A DNA stretch of 64,000 bases from Arthrobacter bambusae (GCF_030812595.1 NZ_JAUSSZ010000009.1:1-64000), one strand, 5' to 3'; counted from the stretch's first letter, positions 37,031-45,536 are shown. Notes: a model not told the origin generated them from the letters alone. A program made the numbers and translations.

Positions 37031-38019
37031 GCGGGGCGGTCCTCGGCGAGAGTCGGGCGGGTATCTCACCGGGGCGCGTGTCCTCACCTCCGGCGGCTTC
37101 GCCGGATTTGGGGCCGTGCCCGCTTCGCGGTGCCCACCACGCCGCGGCCCCCAAATCCGGCTCCGCTGCCTCTTCGGTTGTGCCGCCGCGCGGGGAGCTG
37201 AGTTTGCGCATTGCCGAGCGTGCTGGGCGTTCAGTGGCCGTGCAGCAGTTTCATCAGGGTGCCTTGCGGGTTTTGAGGCCGCACTACTTGGATCAGAGCG
37301 GGCAAGTTTGTTATGTCATGGTCAATCCGGGCGGAGCATATTTGGGGGCGGATCTCTATGTTGTCGATGTGGAGGTCGAGGCTGGGGCTTCTCTGCTCTT
37401 GACGACCCAATCGGCCACGAAGATTTATCGGACTCCGGGGTCCTTTGCCGAGCAGCGGATGTCGATCCGGCTGGGGGAGGGGGCGCAACTCGAGTTGGCT
37501 CCCGATCAGCTCATCGCCTACCGGGAGGCCAGCTATCGGCAGGATACGCACGTTACTGTGCGTCCGACGTCGAGCTTCGTCATGGCGGAAGTCATCACTC
37601 CCGGCTGGTCACCGGACGGCGTTTCCTTCAAATACCGGGAACTACGGCTTCGGAATGAGATCCAGGTGGAGGGCGACGACGGCGCGGTGCTGCTCGCGCT
37701 CGACAACCTCCTCATCCGGCCGCCCCTGGCTGATGTGACCGGCATGGGTTTCATGGAGGGCTATAGCCACCTGGGTTCGCTCGTTGTGGTGGATCCCCGG
37801 GTTGACCAGGCGCTCGCCGATGAACTGAACCGGCTAACGGCGGAGTATGGCGCGTACTCAGGCTTGTCGCTGACCCGAACTCTCGCAGGCACAACGGGAA
37901 TGTTCCTGCGGTCCCTTTCGAACAGCACCGAGGAACTGAATCGATTGCTTGGAGCCTGTACCGGCCTTTTGCGCGAACGCTGGTACGGCAGGGCGCCGCT
38001 GAACCTCAGGAAGTACTGA
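37027..38019 (+). CDS. ureD: urease accessory protein UreD (UreH)
   Basis: Scaffold of the urease activation complex, 330 residues from the ATG that overlaps the ureG stop. The conserved part starts at [20 protein letters not shown] near residue 57 and continues with [48 protein letters not shown] and the C-terminal [14 protein letters not shown] block. Residues of about 16-55 are encoded by the second palindromic element, an unusual N-terminal insertion. An in-frame GTG at 37180 would avoid it but lacks a clear ribosome binding site. The stop overlaps the nickel permease start (TGATG). Confidence 0.9.
   Translation: MSGAVLGESRAGISPGRVSSPPAASPDLGPCPLRGAHHAAAPKSGSAASSVVPPRGELSLRIAERAGRSVAVQQFHQGALRVLRPHYLDQSGQVCYVMVNPGGAYLGADLYVVDVEVEAGASLLLTTQSATKIYRTPGSFAEQRMSIRLGEGAQLELAPDQLIAYREASYRQDTHVTVRPTSSFVMAEVITPGWSPDGVSFKYRELRLRNEIQVEGDDGAVLLALDNLLIRPPLADVTGMGFMEGYSHLGSLVVVDPRVDQALADELNRLTAEYGAYSGLSLTRTLAGTTGMFLRSLSNSTEELNRLLGACTGLLRERWYGRAPLNLRKY
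37091..37170. repeat. palindromic element, copy 2 (inside the 5' part of ureD)
   Basis: Arms GCCGGATTTGGGGCC (37101-37115) and its complement (37146-37161, with one extra C) enclose a 30-bp centre that shares GTGCCCG and CGCGGTGCCC-A-CCACGCCGC with copy 1. The arms differ from those of copy 1 except for GGGGCC, yet remain self-complementary. The outer flank continues with weaker pairing to 37091 and 37170. Confidence 0.8.
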
Positions 38020-39062
38020 TGACCTCGCTCGCGGAGTTCGCCTCGATGTACCGCCGGCGGGAGCATCTCCCGATGAAGTCGCGCCTCGCGGTCCTGTTCG
38101 GCTCCGTCGTCCTCCTGCACGTCGCCGCCGTCGTACTCCTGCTGGTGGGTGGCTCCGGTGGTGGGCAGCCGCTGGCCCTGGGCCTCGTGCTGACAGCCTA
38201 TGTGGCCGGTATCAAGCACAGCTACGACTGGGACCACATCGCCGCGATCGACAATTCCACACGCAAATTCGTCGCACAGCGCCAGGATCCCGTGAGTGTC
38301 GGCCTCGCCTTCAGCCTGGGCCACAGCTCCGTGGTCATCCTGGCCGGGGTGATGGTGGTGGGCGGCGCCGGACTGGCGGGCCAGCTCATGGAGGACGGCA
38401 CCGCCGGACACCTCGTGCTGGGGCTGATCGGCAGCGGCGTCTCGGGGATTTTCCTCCTGGCAATGGGCATCTTTAACGGGTCCGCATTCCTGCGCACCGT
38501 GCAGCTGTACCGCGCCGCCCAGGCCGGCGGAGCGGTCGCCGTCGACGACCTCGAAACCAAAGGGTTGATCGCGCGGCTTCTGGCCAAGCCGCTGTCCAAA
38601 GTCCAACGTCCCCGGAATATCTACGTGATCGGGTTCCTGTTCGGGCTCGGCTTCGACACTGCCACCACCATCGGCCTGCTGGTGCTCACCGCGGCGGCGT
38701 CCCTCGCGGGCGTGCCTGTTGTCACTCTGCTGGCGCTGCCGCTGGCGTTCACGGCGGCCATGACCCTCTGCGATTCCATCAACGGCGTCGCCATGATGCG
38801 CATGTACACGTCCGCCATCCATGATCCCCAGCGAAAGCTTGGATTCAACGCCATCATCACCGGTATCTCGGCTTTCTCGGCGCTCTTCATCTCGGTCATC
38901 ACGCTGGGCGGCTTCCTCAATGCGGCCTTCGGGCTGAGCGATCCCGTCACCACGTGGCTGGGCGCGATAGACCTCGGCGACGCCGGGCTGGTGCTGATTG
39001 CGCTGTTCGCCGTCGTTTGGGTGGTCGCTGCCCTGCGATTCCGGGCGGCCCTGCGCCGCTAA
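38019..39062 (+). CDS. nickel/cobalt permease, NiCoT (HoxN/NixA) family
   Basis: Secondary transporter importing nickel for the urease. The 347-residue membrane protein has the family signature H-x4-D-H in helix II (GIKHSYDWDHIAAIDN), LAFSLGHSSVVIL, GFLFGLGFDTATTIGLL and the late block FTAAMTLCDSINGVAMMRMY. About eight membrane segments. The ATG overlaps the ureD stop, so it is the last gene of the urease operon. A 32-bp-period array follows 22 nt after the stop. Confidence 0.93.
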   Translation: MTSLAEFASMYRRREHLPMKSRLAVLFGSVVLLHVAAVVLLLVGGSGGGQPLALGLVLTAYVAGIKHSYDWDHIAAIDNSTRKFVAQRQDPVSVGLAFSLGHSSVVILAGVMVVGGAGLAGQLMEDGTAGHLVLGLIGSGVSGIFLLAMGIFNGSAFLRTVQLYRAAQAGGAVAVDDLETKGLIARLLAKPLSKVQRPRNIYVIGFLFGLGFDTATTIGLLVLTAAASLAGVPVVTLLALPLAFTAAMTLCDSINGVAMMRMYTSAIHDPQRKLGFNAIITGISAFSALFISVITLGGFLNAAFGLSDPVTTWLGAIDLGDAGLVLIALFAVVWVVAALRFRAALRR

Positions 39063-39083
39063 CGATGCGCTGCGGCCCAACCC

Positions 39084-39235
39084 GACGCCCGGTCACCTTT
39101 GGGCCGGATTCCAGGGACGCCCGGTCACCTTTGGGCCGGAATCCAGGGACGCCCGGTCACCTTTGGGCCGGAATCCAGGGACGCCCGGTCACCTTTGGGA
39201 CCGTTTTGACGAACGCCCGGTCACCGATGTCACCT
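39084..39235. repeat. 32-bp-period tandem array, locus 2 (five units)
   Basis: Units start at 39084, 39116, 39148, 39180 and 39212, an exact 32-bp period (GACGCCCGGTCACCTTTGGG plus CCGGAATCCAGG). The middle units are nearly identical; the last is divergent and partial. On the minus strand the core reads GGTGACCGGGCGTC, the same core as loci 1 and 3. It lies between the convergent nickel permease and PHP genes. Confidence 0.85.
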
Positions 39236-39256
39236 GACGACGGCTGGCGCGGGGTG

Positions 39257-40285
39257 CTATTGCTTGGACTGCAGCCACTCCAGCAGCCGGGCAAGCGGCC
39301 ACGTCGTGACGATTCTCTCAGCTGGGACCCCATTGACTTCCGCCCGCTCTGCGCCGTACTGCAGGAAATCGAGCTGACCGGGAGCGTGGGCGTCACTGTC
39401 GATGCTGAAAAGGCAGCCTGCATCGAGGGCGATCTGGATTAGTTCGTCCGGCGGATCCTGACGCTCGGGTCTCGAATTAATTTCGACGGCGACAGAGTGC
39501 TCGGCGCACGAAGCGAAGACTTCCCGGGGATCGAACTCCGACGGTGGCCTGGTTCCCCGCGATCCCTTAACTAAGCGACCGGTGCAGTGGCCGAGGACAT
39601 TGGTGTGCGGGTTTTCGATGGCCGCGAGCATCCGCCGGGTCATGGGCCCCTTTTCGGAGCGGAGCTTGGAGTGCACACTGGCCACCACGACGTCCAACTG
39701 ACCGAGCAGGTCCTCGGACTGGTCCAACCCGCCACCTTCCAAGATGTCCACTTCGATTCCGGTCAATAGCCGGAAGCCCGGCTCCTGTCCGTAGCGCTCG
39801 TTGATCCCATCCACAACGGTGAGCTGCTCCATCAAGCGCTCCGGACTCAGCCCGTTGGCGATCGTGAGGTTGGGAGAATGATCGGTCAAGGCAATATATT
39901 CCCGACCGAGTATGCGAGCCGCATCGGCCATGACGTCAATCGGCGAGCCGCCGTCTGACCAGTTGCTGTGGCTGTGCAGGTCGCCTCGGAGCTCGGCGTT
40001 GAGCTTACGTCCACCGTTCGCCAAGGGCTCGGCGCCGCGACGCCGGAGGTTCTCAAGGTAATCCGGAACGCGGCCGTCCACGGCCTGGCTGATCACCTCG
40101 TAGGTCCTGCTGCCGATTCCCTTGGTCCGTTTGAGGCGGCCATCTTTCAGCCGGGCAGCCAGATCCTCCTGGCTCAGCTCTGCGATGATGCCCGCAGCTC
40201 GGCGGAACGCCTGGACCTTGAAGCTGTCTGCAAGTTCCCGTTCCAGCCAGAAGGCGGTTTCGTTGAGCGCGTCGATTGCGTCCAT
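39257..40285 (-). CDS. PHP-domain metal-dependent phosphoesterase with N-terminal HhH (PolX-tail-like)
   Basis: A 342-residue protein. The N-terminus (DALNETAFWLERELADSFKVQAFRRA, then KGIGSRTYEVISQAV) resembles the 8-kDa/HhH domain of family X DNA polymerases. The C-terminal PHP domain has GDLHSHSNWSDGG (residues 101-113), LTDHS, TGIEVDI, VVASVH, HCTGR, VEINSRP and SIDSDAHAP, all metal-ligand motifs. The polymerase palm between these two parts is absent, so it resembles a PolX without the polymerase. Possible exonuclease or phosphoesterase. 32-bp arrays lie on both sides. Confidence 0.85.
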   Translation of the reverse strand: MDAIDALNETAFWLERELADSFKVQAFRRAAGIIAELSQEDLAARLKDGRLKRTKGIGSRTYEVISQAVDGRVPDYLENLRRRGAEPLANGGRKLNAELRGDLHSHSNWSDGGSPIDVMADAARILGREYIALTDHSPNLTIANGLSPERLMEQLTVVDGINERYGQEPGFRLLTGIEVDILEGGGLDQSEDLLGQLDVVVASVHSKLRSEKGPMTRRMLAAIENPHTNVLGHCTGRLVKGSRGTRPPSEFDPREVFASCAEHSVAVEINSRPERQDPPDELIQIALDAGCLFSIDSDAHAPGQLDFLQYGAERAEVNGVPAERIVTTWPLARLLEWLQSKQ

Positions 40286-40318
40286 GGCTCAATCATGTAC
40301 CACGCCGCGCCCCTATGT

Positions 40319-40478
40319 ATGTGACCGGGCGTTTCGGTTTGCGCGCCTGTATGTGACCGGGCGTTTCGGCTTGTGCGTCTGTATGTGGCCGGGCGTTTGG
40401 GTTTGGGTGCCAATATGTGGCCGGGCGTTTGGGTTTTGGGGTGTGTATGTGAGTGAGGGTTCCCGGTTTGGGGGTGTC
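40319..40478. repeat. 32-bp-period tandem array, locus 3 (five units)
   Basis: Units start at 40319, 40351, 40383, 40415 and 40447, an exact 32-bp period, each beginning ATGTGACCGGGCGTTT or a variant, followed by a G/T-rich remainder. The last unit is divergent. The array lies 33 nt upstream of the PHP gene's start and in the region between it and malQ. No gene is supported in the rest of this 316-bp gap. Confidence 0.85.
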
Positions 40479-40601
40479 ATGGTGTCGGAATAACTGGGAC
40501 GGTCCCGACTGCCCTGCAATAATCGGAACCAGTTGCCTCGCTCGTGTTGCACGCGGGGCGGTATGCACCTTCGGACGAATCACATCGCAGACGAGGCGGA
40601 C

Positions 40602-42794
40602 ATGACCAACTCTCCCATCCAACAAGACACCGACCCTATGACGATGCCATCCTCCCCGAACATCGCCATTGACGAGGGCCTGCTTCACCGGCTTGCGGAC
40701 GCTCATGGCGTCGGGACATCTTTCCACGGTTGGGACGGAATGGAACACGACGTTTCTCCCACCACGTTGGTCCAGGTACTGGGTGCCCTGGGAGTCGCCG
40801 CTCATTCCAACGAGCAGATCGAAGCCGCCCTGGCAGAAGTCGAAGTGGCACCGTGGCGGCGGATGCTGCCTCCCGCGGTCGTCATCCAGGAGGGAACGAC
40901 GGCGACTGTCCACGTCCACGTCCGCGACGGCTCGCCCGCCCGCCTTAAGGTCTCGCTCGAGGACGGAACGGAACTCGCCGCAATTCAACAGGAGGACTGG
41001 GCGCCGCCGCGCGACGTGGATGGAGTGCCCACAGGCCGTGCCACCTTTGAGCTGCCGGCCGGTTTACCACTCGGCTGGCACTCGCTCACGGCCGAGTCCG
41101 ACGGCGTGACGGCCACCGCGGTTCTCGCCGTGGTTCCAGCCCGGTTGCAGACGGCGACGCAGCTCGAGGAGCGGCATGGCTGGGGACTCGCCACGCAGCT
41201 GTACTCGGTACGCTCGAAGCGCTCATGGGGCATCGGGGATTTCGCGGACTTGGCCGACTTGGCGTCCTTGGCCGGCGCGCGCGGTGCCGACTACGTCTTG
41301 GTAAACCCCCTGCACGCTGCCGATCCGGTGCCTCCCGTTCAAGCGTCGCCGTATTCTCCGTCCACCAGGCGGTTCTTCAACCCGATTTATATTCGCATCG
41401 AAGAAATTCCAGAATTGGCATATGTGAAGCCGAGGAAGCGCGCCACAGTGGACCGGATCTTGGAGCAGGTCCACGCGCTCAATAAAGATGCGGAACGGTT
41501 GGACCGTGACCAGATTTTCGCCGCCAAGCTTGCCGCCCTGGAGCTCCTTCACTCCGTCAAGCTTTCTCCTGCCCGGCAACGCGCCTTCGAGGAATTCTGC
41601 CGTGAGGCCGGCCAGGGCCTGGACGATTTCGCCCTTTGGTGCGCCATCCGCGAGGACCGGTCGCCGGAGGACCCCTTCTGGCAGGACCCTGCTGCCACAC
41701 TCGGCTCGCCCAAGGTTGAGTCGATGCGTCAGGCTTTGGCCGATCGGATTGCTTTCCACCGCTGGCTTCAGTGGATCTGCGACGAGCAGCTCGAATCGGC
41801 GCAGGCCGCTGCGAGGCGTTCCGGCATGCGGCTGGGGGTGGTTCACGATCTCGCAGTCGGAGCGGACCTGAGCAGCGCCGACGCCTGGACCCTGCGCAGC
41901 AGCTTCGCGCCGGGTATCAGCGTGGGCGCACCGCCGGACATGTACAACCAGCTCGGCCAGAACTGGAACCAACCGCCGTGGCACCCTGTCCGTCTGGCCG
42001 AAGCGGGCTACGCGCCCTTGCGCGCGATGCTCTCCACCGTCCTCCGCCATGCCGGCGGAATCCGCGTGGACCACATCCTGGGGCTGTTCCGCTTGTGGTG
42101 GGTGCCCGCCGGCAACACTGCCCGCGACGGCGCCTATGTCCGTTATGACCACGAGGCCCTCATCGGCATCCTCGCCTTGGAGGCGCACCGCGCTGGAGCG
42201 GTGGTCATCGGTGAAGACTTGGGCGTCTTCGAGCCGTGGGTGCGGGACTACCTTGCCGCGCGCGGCATCCTGGGCACGTCCATCCTCTGGTTCGAGTACG
42301 ACGGCGACTCACCCCTCCCGCCTGAACGCTACCGAACGCAGGCCCTCGCGAGCGTTAACACCCACGACCTCCCGCCGACCGCGGGGTATCTCGCCGGTGA
42401 TCACGTGGAGCTCCGCAGCCGGCTGGGCTTGCTCGAACGGAGCGTGGCCGAGGAACGAGCAGAACACGAGGCCGGCCTGGACAAGATGATGGGCTTGTTG
42501 CGGGAACGGGGCCTGCTGCCCGCGGGCGGAGTGCCGCTTGGCGAGGAGCAGGTCATCGAGGCGCTGCATCGGCTGCTGGCCCTCGCGCCGTCGGTCCTGC
42601 TGGGCGTCGCGTTGGTGGACGCCGTGGGAGAACGGCGCGTGCAGAACCAGCCGGGAACGACGTCGGACGTATACCCCAACTGGCAAGTACCCTTGGCCGA
42701 CGACCACGGACGTGCCGTGCTCATCGACGACCTCGACGCGAACCCTCGGTTCAACTCCCTGCTGGCGGCTGTGGACCAAGCGGTTCGACGTTAG
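40602..42794 (+). CDS. malQ: 4-alpha-glucanotransferase (amylomaltase)
   Basis: Transfers alpha-1,4-glucan segments in maltodextrin or glycogen metabolism. The 730-residue GH77 enzyme has an N-terminal extension typical of actinobacterial MalQ, then WGIGDFADLADLASLAGARGADYVLVNPLHA, the nucleophile Asp in GIRVDHILGLFRLWW, the acid/base Glu in VVIGEDLGVFEPWV and the third carboxylate in SVNTHDLPPTAGYL. The ATG with GACGAGGCGG upstream is preferred to a start 23 codons earlier. Monocistronic. Confidence 0.94.
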   Translation: MTNSPIQQDTDPMTMPSSPNIAIDEGLLHRLADAHGVGTSFHGWDGMEHDVSPTTLVQVLGALGVAAHSNEQIEAALAEVEVAPWRRMLPPAVVIQEGTTATVHVHVRDGSPARLKVSLEDGTELAAIQQEDWAPPRDVDGVPTGRATFELPAGLPLGWHSLTAESDGVTATAVLAVVPARLQTATQLEERHGWGLATQLYSVRSKRSWGIGDFADLADLASLAGARGADYVLVNPLHAADPVPPVQASPYSPSTRRFFNPIYIRIEEIPELAYVKPRKRATVDRILEQVHALNKDAERLDRDQIFAAKLAALELLHSVKLSPARQRAFEEFCREAGQGLDDFALWCAIREDRSPEDPFWQDPAATLGSPKVESMRQALADRIAFHRWLQWICDEQLESAQAAARRSGMRLGVVHDLAVGADLSSADAWTLRSSFAPGISVGAPPDMYNQLGQNWNQPPWHPVRLAEAGYAPLRAMLSTVLRHAGGIRVDHILGLFRLWWVPAGNTARDGAYVRYDHEALIGILALEAHRAGAVVIGEDLGVFEPWVRDYLAARGILGTSILWFEYDGDSPLPPERYRTQALASVNTHDLPPTAGYLAGDHVELRSRLGLLERSVAEERAEHEAGLDKMMGLLRERGLLPAGGVPLGEEQVIEALHRLLALAPSVLLGVALVDAVGERRVQNQPGTTSDVYPNWQVPLADDHGRAVLIDDLDANPRFNSLLAAVDQAVRR

Positions 42795-42832
42795 CCCGCT
42801 AGCGCAGCCTTAAGCACCGCCAACAACCGAGG

Positions 42833-43126
42833 TCACTGAATCGGCTGAAGCCAGGTCAGTTCTGATCCGTCGCCCTCAATGAGGCTTGCGAGTTCTTCGT
42901 TGAATTTGCGTCCGTAGTCGGCTCCGATGTGCTCCTCGAATGCAGCCTGGTCGCGGTAAACCTCGAAGACGAAGTACTCGTTGGGTCGGGATTCCCTCGT
43001 GTAGGGCGAGAAGACCACGTTTCCGGGTTCCGCGCGGACGTGTTCAGTGAGCTCGCGCATCATTTCGGCCACCCTGGCTTCGCAGCCGGGCTTGACCGTG
43101 AATTCTGCGTACAACGTCTTGGTCAT
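42833..43126 (-). CDS. antibiotic biosynthesis monooxygenase (ABM) domain protein
   Basis: A 97-residue single-domain ferredoxin-like protein (MTKTLYAEFTVKPGCEARVAE, then PGNVVFSPYTRESRPNEYFVFEVYRD and FEEHIGADYGRKFNEEL). The pattern is that of putative quinol monooxygenases of the YgiN type. Substrate unknown. It lies 37 nt after the LacI regulator on the same strand and may be co-transcribed with it. Confidence 0.88.
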   Translation of the reverse strand: MTKTLYAEFTVKPGCEARVAEMMRELTEHVRAEPGNVVFSPYTRESRPNEYFVFEVYRDQAAFEEHIGADYGRKFNEELASLIEGDGSELTWLQPIQ

Positions 43127-43163
43127 GTCGTGTCCTTTGTTTTATGGCGCATTGCGTGAGGGG

Positions 43164-44225
43164 TCAGATAGCTTGGGGTGGCGGTAGGAGCTCACCCGAA
43201 CCCCGCACGATTAATTCCGAGGGGACAACCCAGGTGCTGGGCTGGCTTTGGTCGCCGTCGAGCCGGGCAAGGATCCTTTCGGCGGCAAGTTTTCCGATGC
43301 GTTCCGGGTGCTGCGCAATGACCGTGATGCCCGGTTCCATCATGTCCGCCAGGGCGAAGTCGTCGAAACCGACGAGGGCCACTTTGTGACTCATGCCCTC
43401 TTCCTTCAGTGCCCTCATGGCGCCGAAGGTGACTAGGTTCTGGCTGGAGAATATGGCGGTGGGCGGTTCTTGGGAGTTGAGCAGTTCGTGCGCCGCGCGG
43501 CGGGCTGCTTCCTCGTCGTGGAGGTCCTCGATGGTGGGGACCTGGGACGCGGGGATCCCGGAGCGGCCGAGTTCCTCCAGGAATCCCCTGCGGCGTTCCC
43601 GCGCGGTCTGGATGTCCGTGCGGTCTCCCAGGTATGCCAGCCTGGTATGGCCGTGGCTGAGCAGATGGGCAGCCGCACGTGAACCGCCTATGGCGTTGTC
43701 GCTTACTATGGCGTCGGCGTCGATCCCGGTTGGTTCGCGGTCGATGAAAACGATCGGCAGGTCATGGGAATGTTGCGGAATGACGTGGGCCTGGCTCTTG
43801 GCAATCGGGGTGAGGACGAGGCCGTCGACCCGCCGCCGGATGAACGCGGCGACGAGGGCTTTCTCCCGCTCCGGGTCATCGTCCAAGCTTGCGGCAAACA
43901 CGGCTATGCCGCGGGGAGCCAACGCGTCTTCAATCGCCCGGTGGATCTCCCCGCTGAACGGATTGGCCACGCTGGGAAGCAGCAACCCGATGGATAGCGT
44001 CCTGCGGCCGGCGCGGCGAAGGCTGCCCGCGGCCATGTCCACCTGGTAATTCAACTGCTCAACAGCCCGCAGGACGCGCGTTCTCTTGGCTTCCGACACG
44101 CCGGGTTCATCATTGACGACACGGGAGACGGTCTTGGTTCCCACCCCAGCCAGGGCCGCGACGTCTCGCATGGTGGGGCGCTGTTTCGCGGGTTCGGTTT
44201 CATAACGGTTAGACAACGTTGTCAA
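43164..44225 (-). CDS. LacI-family regulator of the fructose importer (probable)
   Basis: A 353-residue repressor with HTH MRDVAALAGVGTKTVSRVVN (residues 19-38), hinge LRRAGRRTLSIGLLLP and a sugar-binding domain (NPFSGEIHRAIEDAL, IDREPTGIDADAIVSDN). The start is a TTG with AAGGAG 7 nt upstream; an ATG at residue 19 would cut into the HTH. The palindromic operator GACAACGTTGTC lies inside codons 2-5 of this gene, and a second site covers the promoter of the divergent frcB gene. It most likely represses both directions and responds to the imported sugar. Confidence 0.9.
   Translation of the reverse strand: MTTLSNRYETEPAKQRPTMRDVAALAGVGTKTVSRVVNDEPGVSEAKRTRVLRAVEQLNYQVDMAAGSLRRAGRRTLSIGLLLPSVANPFSGEIHRAIEDALAPRGIAVFAASLDDDPEREKALVAAFIRRRVDGLVLTPIAKSQAHVIPQHSHDLPIVFIDREPTGIDADAIVSDNAIGGSRAAAHLLSHGHTRLAYLGDRTDIQTARERRRGFLEELGRSGIPASQVPTIEDLHDEEAARRAAHELLNSQEPPTAIFSSQNLVTFGAMRALKEEGMSHKVALVGFDDFALADMMEPGITVIAQHPERIGKLAAERILARLDGDQSQPSTWVVPSELIVRGSGELLPPPQAI
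44212..44223. promoter_or_regulatory. LacI-type operator O1
   Basis: GACAACGTTGTC is a perfect 12-bp palindrome with the central CG typical of LacI/GalR operators. It covers codons 2-5 of the regulator gene. Confidence 0.75.
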
Positions 44226-44254
44226 CGCCCTGCTCCTTCTTTTACGAACAACTG

Positions 44255-44284
44255 TTGACTCTACATTGTGATCTGGGCTACACC
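44255..44284 (+). promoter_or_regulatory. frcB promoter
   Basis: TTGACT at 44255 is followed after 17-18 nt by CTACAC/TACACC. Transcription would start close to 44290, inside operator O2. Confidence 0.55.
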
Positions 44285-44289
44285 TTACA

Positions 44290-44303
44290 TGACATCGTTG
44301 TCA
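44290..44303. promoter_or_regulatory. LacI-type operator O2
   Basis: TGACATCGTTGTCA is a palindrome with one mismatch and nearly the same sequence as O1. It lies at the predicted transcription start of frcB, 79 bp (centre to centre) from O1, a spacing that would allow a repression loop. Confidence 0.7.
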
Positions 44304-44335
44304 GGCACGGAAGGTGCCTATACCAAGGAGATTCA

Positions 44336-45454
44336 ATGTTGAGTTCCAAAGCCTTCGGGCCTGCCGTCCACCGCTTCCTCGCCGTCGGTGCTGTTCTGAC
44401 GCTCGGCGCCATGAGCCTGACGGCATGTGGCGGCGGGTCTTCGGCTCCTGGCGCCAGTGGTGCCTCCGCCGGGGCCAAGATCGGCGTCTCGCTCATTGTC
44501 AAGACGACCACCAACCCCTATTTCGTGGCCATGGAAGACGGCGCGAAGAAGGCAGCTGAGGGCGGAAACATTGATCTGAAGCTGGCAGCGGGCAAGTCCG
44601 ACGGCGACGAGGACACCCAGATTCAGGCCATCGAGAATGCGATCTCCAAGGGCGACAAAGGCATCCTGATCACGCCGAACGGGCCGGCCGTCGTCGATGC
44701 CATCAAGAAGGCCCGCGATGCCGGGCTGTACGTGATTGCCTTGGACACCCCGCCGGACCCGGCCAGCGCCGTGGACATCACCTTCGCCACAGACAACTTC
44801 GCCGCCGGCAAGCAGATCGGCCAGTGGACCGCCGCACAGCTTGACGGCAAGAAGGCCACCATCGCCCTGATCGACCTGTTCAGCGACAAGGTCGTCTCCG
44901 TCGACTACAACCGGGACCAGGGCTTCCTGACCGGCATGGGCATCGACACCAAGGACAAGACCAAAAACGGTGACGAGGACAAGGCCGGCAAGTACACCGG
45001 AGGCAAGGGCGGGGACTACGAGATCGTCGGCAACCAGGCATCCCAGGGCGCCGAAGACGGCGGCCGCACGGCGATGGAAACGCTGCTGTCAAAGAACCCG
45101 AACATCAACGTCGTCTACACGATCAACGAGCCGGCCGCTGCAGGCGCCTATGAGGCGCTGAAGGCCGCGGGCAAGGAAAAGGGCGTGCTGGTGGTCTCCA
45201 TCGACGGCGGCTGCACCGGCGTGAACAACGTCAAGTCCGGCATCATCGGTGCCACGGCTCAGCAATACCCCGTGAAGATGGCCCAGCTGGGCGTCCAGGC
45301 GATCCAGGACCTCGCCACCACGGGAAAGAAGCCCTCGACGTCCGCCGGGCTGGACTTCTTCAACACCGGGTCCGCGCTCGTCACCGACAAAGCAGTCTCC
45401 GGACTGGAGAGTATCGACACCACTGCCGCAGCCAAGATCTGCTGGGGCAAATAG
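44336..45454 (+). CDS. frcB: sugar ABC transporter substrate-binding lipoprotein (fructose, FrcB-like)
   Basis: Binds sugar outside the membrane. The 372-residue protein has a lipoprotein signal ending LTAC (Cys 31) and a type I periplasmic-binding fold (IGVSLIVKTTTNPYFVAMEDGAKKAA, KGILITPNGPAVVDAIKKARDAGLYVIALDTP, ATDNFAAGKQIGQW, SIDGGCTGV). Sequence pattern and the partner ATPase resemble FrcB of the Sinorhizobium fructose system; ribose or another furanose is possible. ATG with AAGGAG upstream. A hairpin follows the gene. Confidence 0.85.
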   Translation: MLSSKAFGPAVHRFLAVGAVLTLGAMSLTACGGGSSAPGASGASAGAKIGVSLIVKTTTNPYFVAMEDGAKKAAEGGNIDLKLAAGKSDGDEDTQIQAIENAISKGDKGILITPNGPAVVDAIKKARDAGLYVIALDTPPDPASAVDITFATDNFAAGKQIGQWTAAQLDGKKATIALIDLFSDKVVSVDYNRDQGFLTGMGIDTKDKTKNGDEDKAGKYTGGKGGDYEIVGNQASQGAEDGGRTAMETLLSKNPNINVVYTINEPAAAGAYEALKAAGKEKGVLVVSIDGGCTGVNNVKSGIIGATAQQYPVKMAQLGVQAIQDLATTGKKPSTSAGLDFFNTGSALVTDKAVSGLESIDTTAAAKICWGK

Positions 45455-45468
45455 CCAAAACCCGTACT

Positions 45469-45495
45469 GGTTCCGGGGTCCACGGCCCCGGAACC
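45469..45495 (+). terminator. intercistronic hairpin after frcB
   Basis: GGTTCCGGGG and CCCCGGAACC form a perfect 10-bp stem with a 7-nt loop and no U tract, 14 nt after the stop. It probably protects the upstream mRNA so the binding protein is made in excess. Confidence 0.7.
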
Positions 45496-45536
45496 GGCCC
45501 CCGATACATCCCTCAATGCTTAATGCAGGAGCAAAA

